Shown: piece by piece, positions 42,763 to 51,356 of the stretch
How the letters are laid out: every line of letters starts with the position of its first letter
Numbering within the stretch: position 1 is the first letter of the stretch
DNA from: DAOUBF01 sp034432795
GTDB taxonomy: Bacteria; Chloroflexota; Anaerolineae; DSLN01
NCBI GenBank assembly: GCA_034432795.1
Contig: DAOUBF010000061.1
Coordinates: 1 to 64,000, forward strand
DNA: 64,000 nt
Direction of reading: 5' to 3'
Made by a program: the position numbers and the translations under genes
Notes under the pieces: model-generated
Database searches by the model: none
Seen by the model: the letters and a program-made list of their open reading frames with translations, nothing else
What the model was told of the DNA's origin: nothing

Positions 42763-42890
42763 TAACTCTGCCAATTCTAGTATATGACGCTTTTGTGGCC
42801 TGTCAATACCCTTTGGGGCCTCGCGTGAAGATGCCGGGGTGGTCAAAAAGCACCCGCCCAGGCCGCGAGGCCGCCTGGGCCAGGAAGTCA
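42763..42890. repeat. right copy of a cassette-bounding direct repeat
   Basis: A 128-bp copy matching 39910-40068. It covers the last 88 bases of the gene at 42803-43186 and 40 bp beyond. It contains CCCAGGC/GCCTGGG and GGCCTCGCG/CGCGAGGCC, two mutually exclusive hairpins. Confidence 0.88.
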
Positions 42891-43186
42891 TTACGCCGGG
42901 AAGCGGGGAAGGCACGCAGGCGCGGGCCGGGCAGCCCCGCTGCGCTCAGGAGGCGAAACGTATCCGGCCCGACGTCCGGGATCACCGCGAGATGCGCGCC
43001 AGCGACCGCCGCTATTGTCTCACCTAATTTCTCCATCTCCTCATCGGGCACAAGCAGGAGCAGGTCCACCTCGTCCTCTCCGGCCTGCGGCTGAACCAGA
43101 TAGGCCGCCAGCGCATGGCCGCTCTTCTGCAAGAGCAGCGTCAGGTGCTCCAGCGTGCGCCGGGTCTGTCTGTCGTTCGTCGTCAT
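42803..43186 (-). CDS. unknown protein whose 3' end is duplicated
   Basis: A 127-residue soluble protein. It begins MTTNDRQTRRTLEHLTLLLQ and has EVDLLLLVPDEEMEKLGETI and AHLAVIPDVGPDTF. The C-terminus FLAQAASRPGRVLFDHPGIF is encoded within the right-hand direct repeat; the same residues are encoded at the left repeat, 2.8 kb away. ATG 43186 is chosen because TATAAT lies 9 nt upstream, suggesting a leaderless mRNA. Function not recognised. Confidence 0.65.
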   Translation of the reverse strand: MTTNDRQTRRTLEHLTLLLQKSGHALAAYLVQPQAGEDEVDLLLLVPDEEMEKLGETIAAVAGAHLAVIPDVGPDTFRLLSAAGLPGPRLRAFPASRRNDFLAQAASRPGRVLFDHPGIFTRGPKGY

Positions 43187-43262
43187 GGTACAGCGATTAT
43201 AGCCGGGAGCGCGTCCCCCGGCCATTTGACAGGCGAGGGGCCTCCGCTTAAAATCCCACTAT

Positions 43263-43277
43263 TGAAAATAATTTTCA
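43263..43277. promoter_or_regulatory. Fur-family-like 7-1-7 operator
   Basis: TGAAAAT, A, ATTTTCA is a perfect 7-1-7 inverted repeat with the layout of Fur/Zur/Mur boxes, 16 bp before the metal-binding protein gene. Confidence 0.72.
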
Positions 43278-43293
43278 TTTAGAGGAGCAGAGG

Positions 43294-44229
43294 ATGACCA
43301 GGCGCAGACTCGGAATGGCGGTTGTAGCTCTTCTGGCCCTGGGCGCGTTGCTGGCCGCCAACGGGTGCGGCGCGCCACCGGCAGATTCCCTCAGCCGTCC
43401 CGGCGCGGGCAGGCTTCAGGTGGTGGCCACGACGACGATCATTGGTGACCTGGTGCGCAACGTCGCCGGCGACCGCGCCGAGGTCACGGTGCTGCTCCCG
43501 CCCGATGCCGACCCGCATGCGTTTGAGCCGCGCCCTGGCGACCTGGCCGCAGTCGGTCGGGCGCAGGTGCTCTTCAAGAATGGGGCCGGGCTGGAGGCGT
43601 TTCTGGAGCCTGTGCTGCGCAGCGCCGGGGGCGCGCCTCTCATCGTGGAATGCGCCCAGGGTCTGAAACTGCGCACAATGGAGGAGGGAGGCCAGCAGGT
43701 CGCCGACCCGCACCTGTGGTTTGATGTGCGCAACGTCATCCACTATGTAGAGCGGATTCGGGATGGCCTGATCCAGGCCGATCCTGCTGGGCATGACGTG
43801 TATACTGCCAATGCCGCTGGTTATATAGCCCAGTTAAACGATTTGGATGCCTGGATCGTGGAGCAGGTGAGCCAGGTTCCGCCGGAGCAGCGCAAGCTGG
43901 TGACCAGCCACGACACCTTCGGCTATTTCGCCGAACGCTACGGCTTTGAGGTTATCGGCGCGCTCTTCCCGGCCAGCGGCGCGGAGGCCCAACCCTCGGC
44001 CCAGGGGATCGCGGGCCTGATTGAGGCGATTAAGGCGGCAGGCGTGAAGGCGATCTTCACCGAGAACACGGTGGACCCGAAGTTCGCCGAACAGATCGCC
44101 CGTGATGCCGGGGTCAAGGTCGTTACCAGGCTCTACACCGATTCGCTAGGGGGGCCTGGCAGCGGCGCCGAGACCTATATAGACATGATGAAGTTCAACG
44201 TGCGGGCGATTGTGGAGGCGTTGAAGTGA
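43294..44229 (+). CDS. metal ABC transporter substrate-binding protein (ZnuA/TroA type)
   Basis: A 311-residue cluster A-I binding protein. The signal region LLALGALLAANGC ends in a likely lipoprotein Cys. The metal ligands are seen as His in DADPHAFEPRPGD, His in DPHLWFDVRN, His in VTSHDTFGYFAERYGF and Asp in LYTDSLGG. The His-rich loop of Zn-specific ZnuA is short, so Zn or Mn is possible. No ATPase or permease gene lies beside it. A Fur/Zur-like operator precedes it, predicting metal repression. Confidence 0.88.
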   Translation: MTRRRLGMAVVALLALGALLAANGCGAPPADSLSRPGAGRLQVVATTTIIGDLVRNVAGDRAEVTVLLPPDADPHAFEPRPGDLAAVGRAQVLFKNGAGLEAFLEPVLRSAGGAPLIVECAQGLKLRTMEEGGQQVADPHLWFDVRNVIHYVERIRDGLIQADPAGHDVYTANAAGYIAQLNDLDAWIVEQVSQVPPEQRKLVTSHDTFGYFAERYGFEVIGALFPASGAEAQPSAQGIAGLIEAIKAAGVKAIFTENTVDPKFAEQIARDAGVKVVTRLYTDSLGGPGSGAETYIDMMKFNVRAIVEALK

Positions 44230-44231
44230 CC

Positions 44232-45404
44232 TCAACCCCGGGGGGCCATCAGGCGGATGATCAGCCCCAGAATGGCGGCTCCACCCAGCAGCCAGGTGCT
44301 ATCCACGCGGGTGCGCAGCAATAGCCCCAGCCCCACCAGCGCAATCAACCCGGTCCATACGTCCACCACTGCGGCGCGGGCCAGCGCGATCAGCGCCAGA
44401 AGCATGACGGCCACTACGGCGGCGTTCACACCGCGCAGGAAGGCCGCCGCTGTTCGGGAGGCCCGCAGCCGGGGCATCCAGTGGCCGAGCGCCAGGACGA
44501 TCAGGAAAGAGGGCAGGAAAATGGCGATGGTGGAGATAACAGCGCCCGGCACGCCCGCGATCAGATAGCCGATGAACGTGGCCGTCGTCAGGACAGGCCC
44601 CGGCGTCATCTGGCCGACGGCGATGGCGTCCACGAGTTGCTGTCGCGTCAGCCAGCCCAGTTGGCCGACAATCTCCTTCTCAATGAAGGCGATCAGGACG
44701 TAGCCACTGCCGAAAAGCAAGGCCCCCACTTTCAGGAAGAAGAGCGCCAGTCCCACCAGGCGGTTATCTGACGTTGGGGGGGCCGACCCCAGGAGCATTC
44801 CCCAAGTGGCCAGAGCAGACATCCCCAGGCGCAGCCAGGGGGGTGGGGCGTACAGGAAGACGCCGACCACGCCCGCCGCCAGCATCACCAACACGGTATC
44901 GGCGCCTGCCGCTGCCCCGATGAACGCGGCCACGCCGAGCACCACCAGTTTCCAGTCCGTCAGGGCAGAACGCCCCAGCCGGTAGGTTGCCTGGGCGATG
45001 ATGGCGATGATCGCGGGCTTCAGCCCATAGAGCAGCATATCCACCTGAGGGAGTGTACCGAACCGCGTATAGGCCCAGGCGAGGGCGAGGACAATGCCCA
45101 TCGCCGGGAGGATGAAGGCGACGCCCCCGGCGATCAGGCCGGGCAGCCCGGCGCGCAGGTAGCCCAGGTGGATGGCCATCTCGGTGGAGTTCGGGCCGGG
45201 GACCAGGTTGGTCGCGGCGAGCAAGTCCAGAAAGTGGTCGCGTGTGATCCAGCCGCGCTTGCGCACGACCTCATCGTCCATCAGGGCGATATGCGCTGCC
45301 GGGCCGCCGAAGCCGATGAGGCCCAGCTTGCCGAAGACGGCGATCACCTCGCCCAGGCGCGAAAGGCGCGCGGCCCCTCCTGCGGATATCTGTGTTCGCT
45401 GCAT
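44232..45404 (-). CDS. chrA: chromate transporter ChrA
   Basis: A 390-residue bidomain CHR-family protein. GKLGLIGFGGPAAHIALMDD opens the N-terminal half and FLKVGALLFGSGYVLIAFIE the homologous C-terminal half. PGPNSTEMAIHLG and TPGPVLTTATFIGY are the repeated PGP motifs. About ten membrane segments are present. ChrA exports chromate or takes up sulfate-like oxyanions. It is convergent with the metal-binding protein gene, with 2 bp between stops. Confidence 0.9.
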   Translation of the reverse strand: MQRTQISAGGAARLSRLGEVIAVFGKLGLIGFGGPAAHIALMDDEVVRKRGWITRDHFLDLLAATNLVPGPNSTEMAIHLGYLRAGLPGLIAGGVAFILPAMGIVLALAWAYTRFGTLPQVDMLLYGLKPAIIAIIAQATYRLGRSALTDWKLVVLGVAAFIGAAAGADTVLVMLAAGVVGVFLYAPPPWLRLGMSALATWGMLLGSAPPTSDNRLVGLALFFLKVGALLFGSGYVLIAFIEKEIVGQLGWLTRQQLVDAIAVGQMTPGPVLTTATFIGYLIAGVPGAVISTIAIFLPSFLIVLALGHWMPRLRASRTAAAFLRGVNAAVVAVMLLALIALARAAVVDVWTGLIALVGLGLLLRTRVDSTWLLGGAAILGLIIRLMAPRG

Positions 45405-45535
45405 GTCGCTGTTATTTTATTCAGGGCAAGGGAGCAGGCAACAGAACGTCCAACCCTCGCTATTAGCCCATTCACTTGTTCCCAGCTATACTTCCCTAAG
45501 ATATCTGGCATACTTTGGGGAGGTTTGAGGAAAAC

Positions 45536-46530
45536 ATGACCACACGAAAAAGCTATGAACGTGGAGTCTCCGAGGTCTTCGGTTATCCAGCTCATTCAAG
45601 ATCACCAGAAGCTCTAAGGGTGCGGAGAGAATACGAATGCCCTTTTCTCGGCATAGATGCGTCAAACCAAGCCAGCATCGTGACTATGATCCGAATATTC
45701 CCTTTGGTGCTTGTAGTGTTTGGCATCGCGGGGTGGGCTTATTAGAACCCTATCCCCACCTGATCTGTCCTATCCGATTTGTCCAGGACCGTCGTGTTTT
45801 CTTAGATGCGAGCCGCCTTTTGGGTTCACGAGAAGGGGCCGAGATTATTGTTATTCCGGAGATCAGTTTACCGATGGGACGTATTGATTACATCCTCTCG
45901 CTTTATAATATCGGCAGGCAAGAGGTTATGGACTTTGTCGTTCTTGAAGTTATGGCTTGTAGCACGACAACCACCGGAGATATATTGCGATCTTTCCATG
46001 ATGTGCTCCAAGGACGGGCTACAGAAAAGAGGCTGAGGTATGGTATCAACTTCAGGCAGATCATTAGCAGGATGATGGTACAGGTGCTTGCGAAAGCCTA
46101 TGCGTGTGAAAAATGGAATAAGCGAATGGTCTGGGCGATACAGGACGTCCTCTATCGCTATATGAGGGCTACTACCCAGGTTGAATTGAAAAGTTTACCC
46201 TTGGATGCTTTGGATAATCCCCCTCCTGATATGCCGATCTTATTTCTCATATACAGTATGGAGATGAACGCGGAGCAGGGCAAGTTCGAACTTAGACTGA
46301 ACGAGGCCTATGGGGGAACAAAAGAAAATTTTGCTAGAATCCTGGAACCTACCCAACTTCCCGAGACACATAGGATGCTGGAGCTAATTCAACAGAGGAT
46401 TCAAACCAAAGAGTCCACTTTTACTCTCTCAGCACCCCTTTCGGAGGGTCTAGCAAAGGCGGCTTCAAAAATGGTGCGTGAATCTTTAACTGACCCCACT
46501 TCTCATGGGCGGCTGTCATCTCTTCTGTAA
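45536..46530 (+). CDS. NotI-family restriction endonuclease split by a -1 frameshift
   Basis: Two frames together encode one NotI-like enzyme. Frame 1 starts at ATG 45536 (MTTRKSYERGVSEVFGYPAH, ending ECPF). Frame 2 continues SRHRCVKPSQHRDYDPNIPF, then GACSVWH, and ends at 46530. The four cysteines in ECPF, HRC, GACS and LICP match the metal-binding Cys4 of NotI. GRIDYIL and FVVLEVMACSTTTT resemble the PD-(D/E)xK core. Joined at CCCTTTT (45640-45646) the protein is about 331 residues. Left unshifted, frame 1 ends at 45745. It is either a pseudogene by 1-bp loss, a sequencing error, or a programmed -1 frameshift. A DNA methylase gene converges on it. Confidence 0.78.
45640..45646 (+). other. 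CCCTTTT slippery heptamer in the endonuclease gene
   Basis: C CCT TTT fits the X XXY YYZ pattern in the upstream frame. A -1 slip restores the reading CPF-SRHRC that the family requires. No clear stimulatory hairpin is seen just downstream. Confidence 0.6.
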
Positions 46531-48084
46531 GATCACCTCCGATTCACAGAGATCATAGCTATGAGAAGAACTGCGGCGTCGGCGCAAGATATTGATCTCT
46601 TCATACTTATATCCGGCTCTCTCTCCCAGTTCAGCCAAGATTTCGGGTAAAGGGATTCTGATACCACTATGAGCCGACTCCCCAACAATCAGGATAAAGC
46701 GCCCATGGCGCTCTATGAGAGGTTTCACTGCTTTGAGTACTTTGAACATACCCCCAAAATACTGAGTGGTCATAAAAGCATAATCCCACCCCCAGTTCTT
46801 ATCACGATGGACTTCTCTAAGGCGTGCCGCAATTTCCTGGATACTCGGAACGTCCTCAACCTCCTTAGAGTCTGTCACATCCTTGTACATGGCTTTTGCA
46901 TCAGAGATGACCATAGCCTTTCGGAGATCTCGTAATTCCTTCATGTTGTTTACAAACCTTAGAAAGAACAGTTCCATTCGGGTTTGCATTGTATAGTCAA
47001 GATTGTTGAGATAGGGCGGTGATGTGACCACCAAACGTGCGGGCAGCAGGCTATCGCTGATGCTATCTGCTAATCTAGCATCGCGGTGGTGAATATGTCC
47101 AGTCCCAGTTCTATAGCTCAGCGATTGAAGGTATCTAAGATCCTCATATATCTTGGTGATCTTTTGAGCAAATAAGTCATAAACAGGAGCATCATCTCTC
47201 TCTGTGTTTGACCCAAATGCATGAGGCGTTAACTTCATATTGGAGGCAGGGCGAAGGATAGAAGCCAGGGCCAATAGGAAATGTGGGCGGATATGCTCTG
47301 GAACGTGCGTCTCTATCAGATACCTGAGAATAAGTATCTTCTGTACGACAATTTGAGTTATCCATTTATATAGCCTGGGCATCTGGGGCTCATCCACTTT
47401 GGACAAAATGGCTTGAGCTCTCTTCAGCGCATCAGGAGGCAGAGATAGGGTAAAGAGATTCTGTTTTACTGATAGGCTCTCCAATAATGGCTGTGCTTCA
47501 TCAAGGATCCGAGAGATTGTTGTCTTAAATGCATTGAGATCAACGGTCCAATTCAGTTTTACACGCGAGGCAAAGCAGAGAAATGGATTGACTTCAAGCC
47601 CGATTCCATTCAGGCCTTTTAATACTGCCGTCACCACAGTGGTTCCAGTTCCAGAGAATGGGTCGAGGATAGTATCCCCGACACCAATTCCGAAACGCTC
47701 AATAGCCTCAACGATTAGAGGCTCAGAGTAGGATTCTGGCATGAGGTACCAATCATGGACATGGAGCCCACGATTTAAAACTGCCGTAGAACTGAGCGAT
47801 GGTGCAGGTTGTCTATTATAATCTACTTGCATATAATCTACTTGCAGCGATGTTACATCAGGATAAGGATATATGTAATTAGGATCAGAATGCCTTGCTA
47901 AGTAAGCTTGAATATCAGCTTTGGAAAAACGACGTTCTTTTCTTCCACCTACCCGGTAACAATGGAGTTCTCCGCGATCGGTCAGAGCTCTGACTGTGTT
48001 CTGCGAAACCTTGAGGAAGTCTGCAACCTCTGCAACAGTCATAAGTTCCTCGTCCGCTAAGTAGCGATTAGGCTTATCCGACAT
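46516..48084 (-). CDS. type II DNA methyltransferase with N-terminal HTH
   Basis: A 522-residue protein. Residues from about 12 (LMTVAEVADFLKVSQNTVRA and RYFSKADIQ-like RRFSKADIQAYL) form an excisionase/MerR-type helix-turn-helix. The methylase domain has DTILDPFSGTGTTVVTAVLK (SAM motif I) and VVTSPPYLNNLDYTMQTRME (catalytic SPPY), the arrangement of m4C or m6A amino-methylases. GGAGGAG before ATG 48084 favours that start. Its 3' end overlaps the NotI-like gene by 15 bp. It should protect the same site as the endonuclease; the HTH may give autoregulation. Confidence 0.87.
   Translation of the reverse strand: MSDKPNRYLADEELMTVAEVADFLKVSQNTVRALTDRGELHCYRVGGRKERRFSKADIQAYLARHSDPNYIYPYPDVTSLQVDYMQVDYNRQPAPSLSSTAVLNRGLHVHDWYLMPESYSEPLIVEAIERFGIGVGDTILDPFSGTGTTVVTAVLKGLNGIGLEVNPFLCFASRVKLNWTVDLNAFKTTISRILDEAQPLLESLSVKQNLFTLSLPPDALKRAQAILSKVDEPQMPRLYKWITQIVVQKILILRYLIETHVPEHIRPHFLLALASILRPASNMKLTPHAFGSNTERDDAPVYDLFAQKITKIYEDLRYLQSLSYRTGTGHIHHRDARLADSISDSLLPARLVVTSPPYLNNLDYTMQTRMELFFLRFVNNMKELRDLRKAMVISDAKAMYKDVTDSKEVEDVPSIQEIAARLREVHRDKNWGWDYAFMTTQYFGGMFKVLKAVKPLIERHGRFILIVGESAHSGIRIPLPEILAELGERAGYKYEEINILRRRRSSSHSYDLCESEVILQKR
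47817..47846. repeat. tandem 15-bp duplication inside the DNA methylase gene
   Basis: TATAATCTACTTGCA twice in direct succession, in frame, encoding QVDYM-QVDYN in the linker between the HTH and methylase domains. Confidence 0.9.
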
Positions 48085-48275
48085 CAGGTAACTCTCCTCC
48101 AAACGTTCTGGGACAGATACTACCATTTACTGCCAAATATTATCGTTTATTATCCGAAGTAGTCAAGTACCAGATTTGCATTCTATCTTAAACAATCAGT
48201 TCCAGCAAATATAAATATTAGGGAACAGACTATCTATTCGCCTATTCCTTCATTCCTGGCTATACTATCTCGACG

Positions 48276-49670
48276 ATGGCAAAGATAGACGATATAACGA
48301 ATAACTGGATGGAAGCTAGGCTGTTTGACGTCAGGCGGTTTACGCTGGATAACGGGCTGCGGGTGTGGTGCAAGCCGCGCCCCGGCACGGGGACCGTTGC
48401 GCTCTTGCTCCAGGTGCGCGTGGGCACACGCTATGAGACGAAGGCCAACAATGGCATCTCCCACTTCCTGGAGCATATGGTGTTTACGGGGAGCGAGCGC
48501 TGGACCGAGGAGGAGATCAAGGAATCCATTCGGCGGCGCGGGGGCTCCTGGAACGGCACAGCGGATTATGAGGATACGACCTACGAGGTCCATCTGCGCG
48601 CTGCCGACCTGGCCTTCGGCCTGGACTGGCTGGCTGAGGTGGTCTTCCGCCCCACCCTGCCGCCGGAGATAGTGGACCGTGAGCGGAGCGTGATTATTGA
48701 AGAGAAGGGGGGGCGGCTCTCGCGCTGGCTGGTCTGGCTGGATGACCTGGGCTTCGGCTATGACCTGGGCCGGGCGGTGCGGCGCGGTATGTTCCCCGGC
48801 TCGGCGTTGGGCCTCTACGTTATCGGCGAGGATAGTTCACTCGCCCATATTGGCCGCAAGGAGCTTCTGGCGCACCATCGCCGCTACTATTTGCCTAACA
48901 ATATGACCCTGATCGTCGTGGGCGATGTAACTCCGCAGGCGGTCCAGCGCGAAGTGCAGACGTCCTTTGGCGGCTTCGCGCCGGGGCCACTGCCGCCGCG
49001 TCCCGCCACGCCGCCCCAGGTGGGCCGCCCCTTGCGCATTCGCCTGCGCGGGCCGGAGATCACGGACCGGGCCGGGCTGCTTATGGGCGGGCGCACCGGG
49101 GGCCTGAGCGACCCCGACCGGTTCGCTCAAGAGGTCCTGGCCGAGGTCCTGGAACACGCGCTGATTGAGGACCTGCGTTACCGACAGGCGCTGGTCTATG
49201 ACATCACCGCTGAGATCGTGGCCTATACCGACGTTGGCCTGTTCACCATCGCCACAACCTGTGACGGCGGCTCCCTGAACCGCGTGCGCCTGAGCATCAA
49301 CCGCCATATCCGACGCATCTGTGAGGGGGAACTGAGCGAGGCGGCGTTGGCCGAGGCCAGGGCTGCGCTGCGGGGGCGCGCCCTGCTGGGCCTGGAAAGC
49401 AACCTGGAGCTGGCCTGGTGGCTGGCGAGCGAGGCATTGCACGAGCGCCCTGATGCGCCTGTGCCGAATTACTTCGCCGAACTTGACCGCGTGACCCGTG
49501 ACGATGTGATCCGAGCGGCGCGGACGGTCTTCCGCCCGGAGACGCGCTTTGAGGCGGTCCACCGGCCATTTATCACTGTGGCGCGCGGTGTGCGCTTGCT
49601 GGCCGCCAGCCTGGGGCTGGCTGCAGCCACGCTGGCCCTGCGCCGTCATGTTGGACTACGTTCCTATTGA
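48276..49670 (+). CDS. M16 family zinc metallopeptidase
   Basis: A 464-residue insulinase-family protein. GISHFLEHMVFTGSERWTEE contains HxxEH, the inverted zinc motif, and the downstream Glu lies in DYEDTTYEVHLRAAD. The second M16 domain follows from about residue 220. A hydrophobic C-terminus (LLAASLGLAAATLALRR) may anchor it. TATACT ends 9 nt before ATG 48276, suggesting a leaderless mRNA. Such single-chain pairs resemble mitochondrial-processing-peptidase-like proteins (PqqL/YmxG); the substrate is unknown. Confidence 0.88.
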   Translation: MAKIDDITNNWMEARLFDVRRFTLDNGLRVWCKPRPGTGTVALLLQVRVGTRYETKANNGISHFLEHMVFTGSERWTEEEIKESIRRRGGSWNGTADYEDTTYEVHLRAADLAFGLDWLAEVVFRPTLPPEIVDRERSVIIEEKGGRLSRWLVWLDDLGFGYDLGRAVRRGMFPGSALGLYVIGEDSSLAHIGRKELLAHHRRYYLPNNMTLIVVGDVTPQAVQREVQTSFGGFAPGPLPPRPATPPQVGRPLRIRLRGPEITDRAGLLMGGRTGGLSDPDRFAQEVLAEVLEHALIEDLRYRQALVYDITAEIVAYTDVGLFTIATTCDGGSLNRVRLSINRHIRRICEGELSEAALAEARAALRGRALLGLESNLELAWWLASEALHERPDAPVPNYFAELDRVTRDDVIRAARTVFRPETRFEAVHRPFITVARGVRLLAASLGLAAATLALRRHVGLRSY

Positions 49671-49696
49671 CCGTGTAGTTTATTCTCCTGTAATGT
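49667..49696 (+). promoter_or_regulatory. promoter of a short RNA
   Basis: TTGACC (49667-49672), an 18-bp spacer and TAATGT (49691-49696). No protein gene starts within the next 300 bp. Confidence 0.45.
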
Positions 49697-49702
49697 GATG
49701 GA

Positions 49703-49801
49703 CAGAGTGACCCTTCGCGCCAGGCCGCGCCAACCGGGCAGGGGTGTGGCCCGCGATCGGGTTCCTCTCGGCTTACGAGGAGCCCCGCTCTGGCGGGGCT
49801 C
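49703..49801 (+). ncRNA. candidate structured RNA, about 100 nt
   Basis: The G/C-rich stretch from the predicted start ends in GAGCCCCGC-TCTG-GCGGGGCTC (49780-49801). Further complementary blocks (GGGC/GCCC, ACCC/GGGT) lie upstream. It matches no riboswitch I can recognise by eye. T-run after the hairpin is poor. It lies in the 338-bp gap before the lipoprotein gene. Confidence 0.35.
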
Positions 49802-49854
49802 TCTCTGTTCTGGTGAGGGCCGTTTTATCCCGCCAAAAGCACTTTGTGATAATA

Positions 49855-49883
49855 TTAACGAAGGGTATTATCTGTGATATAAT
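49855..49883 (+). promoter_or_regulatory. promoter of the lipoprotein gene
   Basis: TTAACG (49855-49860), a 17-bp spacer and TATAAT (49878-49883), giving a leader of about 120 nt. Confidence 0.65.
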
Positions 49884-49956
49884 GGGGCCAATGCCGGGCT
49901 TGCTCGGACCCAGGTCGCATTTGACCCCTCCAGCAGAGGCCAGGGCATTGACCGGG

Positions 49957-49982
49957 TGATACTCTGCTACGACAGAGTATCA
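49957..49982 (+). promoter_or_regulatory. leader hairpin before the lipoprotein ribosome site
   Basis: TGATACTCTG (49957-49966) and CAGAGTATCA (49973-49982) are perfect 10-bp arms around CTACGA, 14 nt before AAGGAGG. It may affect translation or transcript stability. Confidence 0.6.
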
Positions 49983-50008
49983 ATAAAAGTTCATAAGGAG
50001 GAAAAGAG

Positions 50009-51112
50009 ATGAGACCCACCTATAAGCCCCTGGCTCTCTTCCTGCTACTGGCATTGGCCCTGGCGGCCTGCACCGGCGGCGGAGCCAGCCCCACGGCCAC
50101 GCCTGCTACAGCCCCCTCTCAGCCGGAAACGCAGGCGACGGCTGCCGGTGCACCGGCGGCGGAGGCCACACAGCCGCCCCCGCCAGAGGTTGAGCCGACC
50201 CCCGCAGAAGAGACCTTCCAGGCCGAGAAGGTGACGGAGGGGCTGGCCACGCTCAAAAGCTACCGCGCCACGTTCACCATGGCCTTTGAGGGCACCCAGG
50301 AAGGGAAGCCTGTTCAGTGGACCTTTGAGATGAAGATGGAGGCCACGAAAGACCCCGTCGCCAGCCGCCTTACCTACATGGGCAGCGGCACCGAGGACGC
50401 CAGCAAGCTGAGCGGCTTTGAGATCGTGCAGGTCGGGGATATGCAGTACATGAAGTTCGGCGAAGGCGCCGGAAACTGCATCGCCTCTAGCGCCGGTGAG
50501 CAGACCTCGGAGGTGGGGGAGATATTCAAGCCCGATGACATCCTGGGCGGTCTGTCCAACGCCCGTCGCGCCGGCCCTGACCAGACGATCAACGGTGTTC
50601 GCGCCCGCCACTATACTTTTGACGAGAAAGCCCTGCTGGGCTTGAGCGGCCTGACGCGGGCCCAGGGGGAAGCCTGGGTGGCGGTGGATGGCAACTACGT
50701 CGTCAAGTACACGCTCACCGCGGAGGGCAGGGATGTGCTCTTCGGCAAGCCCAATACCGAGGGCAAGCTGACCTGGACCTATGAGGTGACCGACATCAAC
50801 CAGGCCTTTGAGATCACACCGCCCGCCGATTGTCAGGGGCCCGCCGAGGACATCCCCCTGATGGCCGATGCGACCGAGAAGAGCACGTTCGGCTCCATGA
50901 TCACCTATAAGACGGCGAGCGCATTTAAGGATGTTGTGGCCTTCTATCAAGAAGAGATGCCCAAGCATGGCTGGCAGGCCGGGAGCGAGGAGCCGCTCAT
51001 GACCGAGCAAATGGCTATGCTCGCGTATGAGAAAGAGGGGCGCAAGGCCAGCATCACGATCACCGTAGATAACGGTCAGGTCAGCGTGCTGATCTCCGTT
51101 GAGGAGAAGTGA
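50009..51112 (+). CDS. LppX/LolA-like lipoprotein
   Basis: A 367-residue lipoprotein. LFLLLALALAAC is the signal and lipobox. A Thr/Pro/Ala-rich linker runs to about residue 70. The next 190 residues (ALKSYRATFTMAFEG-type start, VQVGDMQYMKFGEG, VAVDGNYVVKYTLTAEGRDV) have the half-barrel pattern of LppX/LprG/LolA proteins, which carry lipids. A C-terminal domain of about 85 residues (VVAFYQEEMPKHGWQAGSEE) follows. AAGGAGG precedes the start. The ligand is inferred only from the fold pattern. Confidence 0.72.
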   Translation: MRPTYKPLALFLLLALALAACTGGGASPTATPATAPSQPETQATAAGAPAAEATQPPPPEVEPTPAEETFQAEKVTEGLATLKSYRATFTMAFEGTQEGKPVQWTFEMKMEATKDPVASRLTYMGSGTEDASKLSGFEIVQVGDMQYMKFGEGAGNCIASSAGEQTSEVGEIFKPDDILGGLSNARRAGPDQTINGVRARHYTFDEKALLGLSGLTRAQGEAWVAVDGNYVVKYTLTAEGRDVLFGKPNTEGKLTWTYEVTDINQAFEITPPADCQGPAEDIPLMADATEKSTFGSMITYKTASAFKDVVAFYQEEMPKHGWQAGSEEPLMTEQMAMLAYEKEGRKASITITVDNGQVSVLISVEEK

Positions 51113-51159
51113 CATCTGACCGCTCACGGCGGCTACGCCGCCATAAGCAGGATAGTGCA

Positions 51160-51270
51160 GTGACTCCCCTTCCCCTTGTGGGGAGGGATAGGGAGGGGGT
51201 GACTTTGCCCCCCACCCCAACCCTCCCCCGCAAGGGGAAGGGGTAACATTTGTTCCCTCCCCCACCCAGT
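51160..51270. repeat. G/C-rich intergenic repeat array
   Basis: CCCCTTCCCCTTGTGGGGAG and CCCTCCCCC/GGGGAAGGGG blocks, followed by ACCGGGCTTTAGCCCGGT at about 51287-51304. The 362-bp gap 51113-51474 holds no gene. Confidence 0.7.
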
Positions 51271-51356
51271 ACCGGGCCTCCCAGTACCGGGCTTTAGCCC
51301 GGTTGGGAGAAGGTATGCCAGTCCGCCGGGATTTCCCCTTTTCCCCTCTATTGGCA

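Noticed and set aside
49703..49801. Known riboswitch
   Set aside because: I compared it by eye with cobalamin, TPP, SAM, c-di-GMP, ZTP and fluoride core motifs and saw no match, so it is listed only as a candidate structured RNA.
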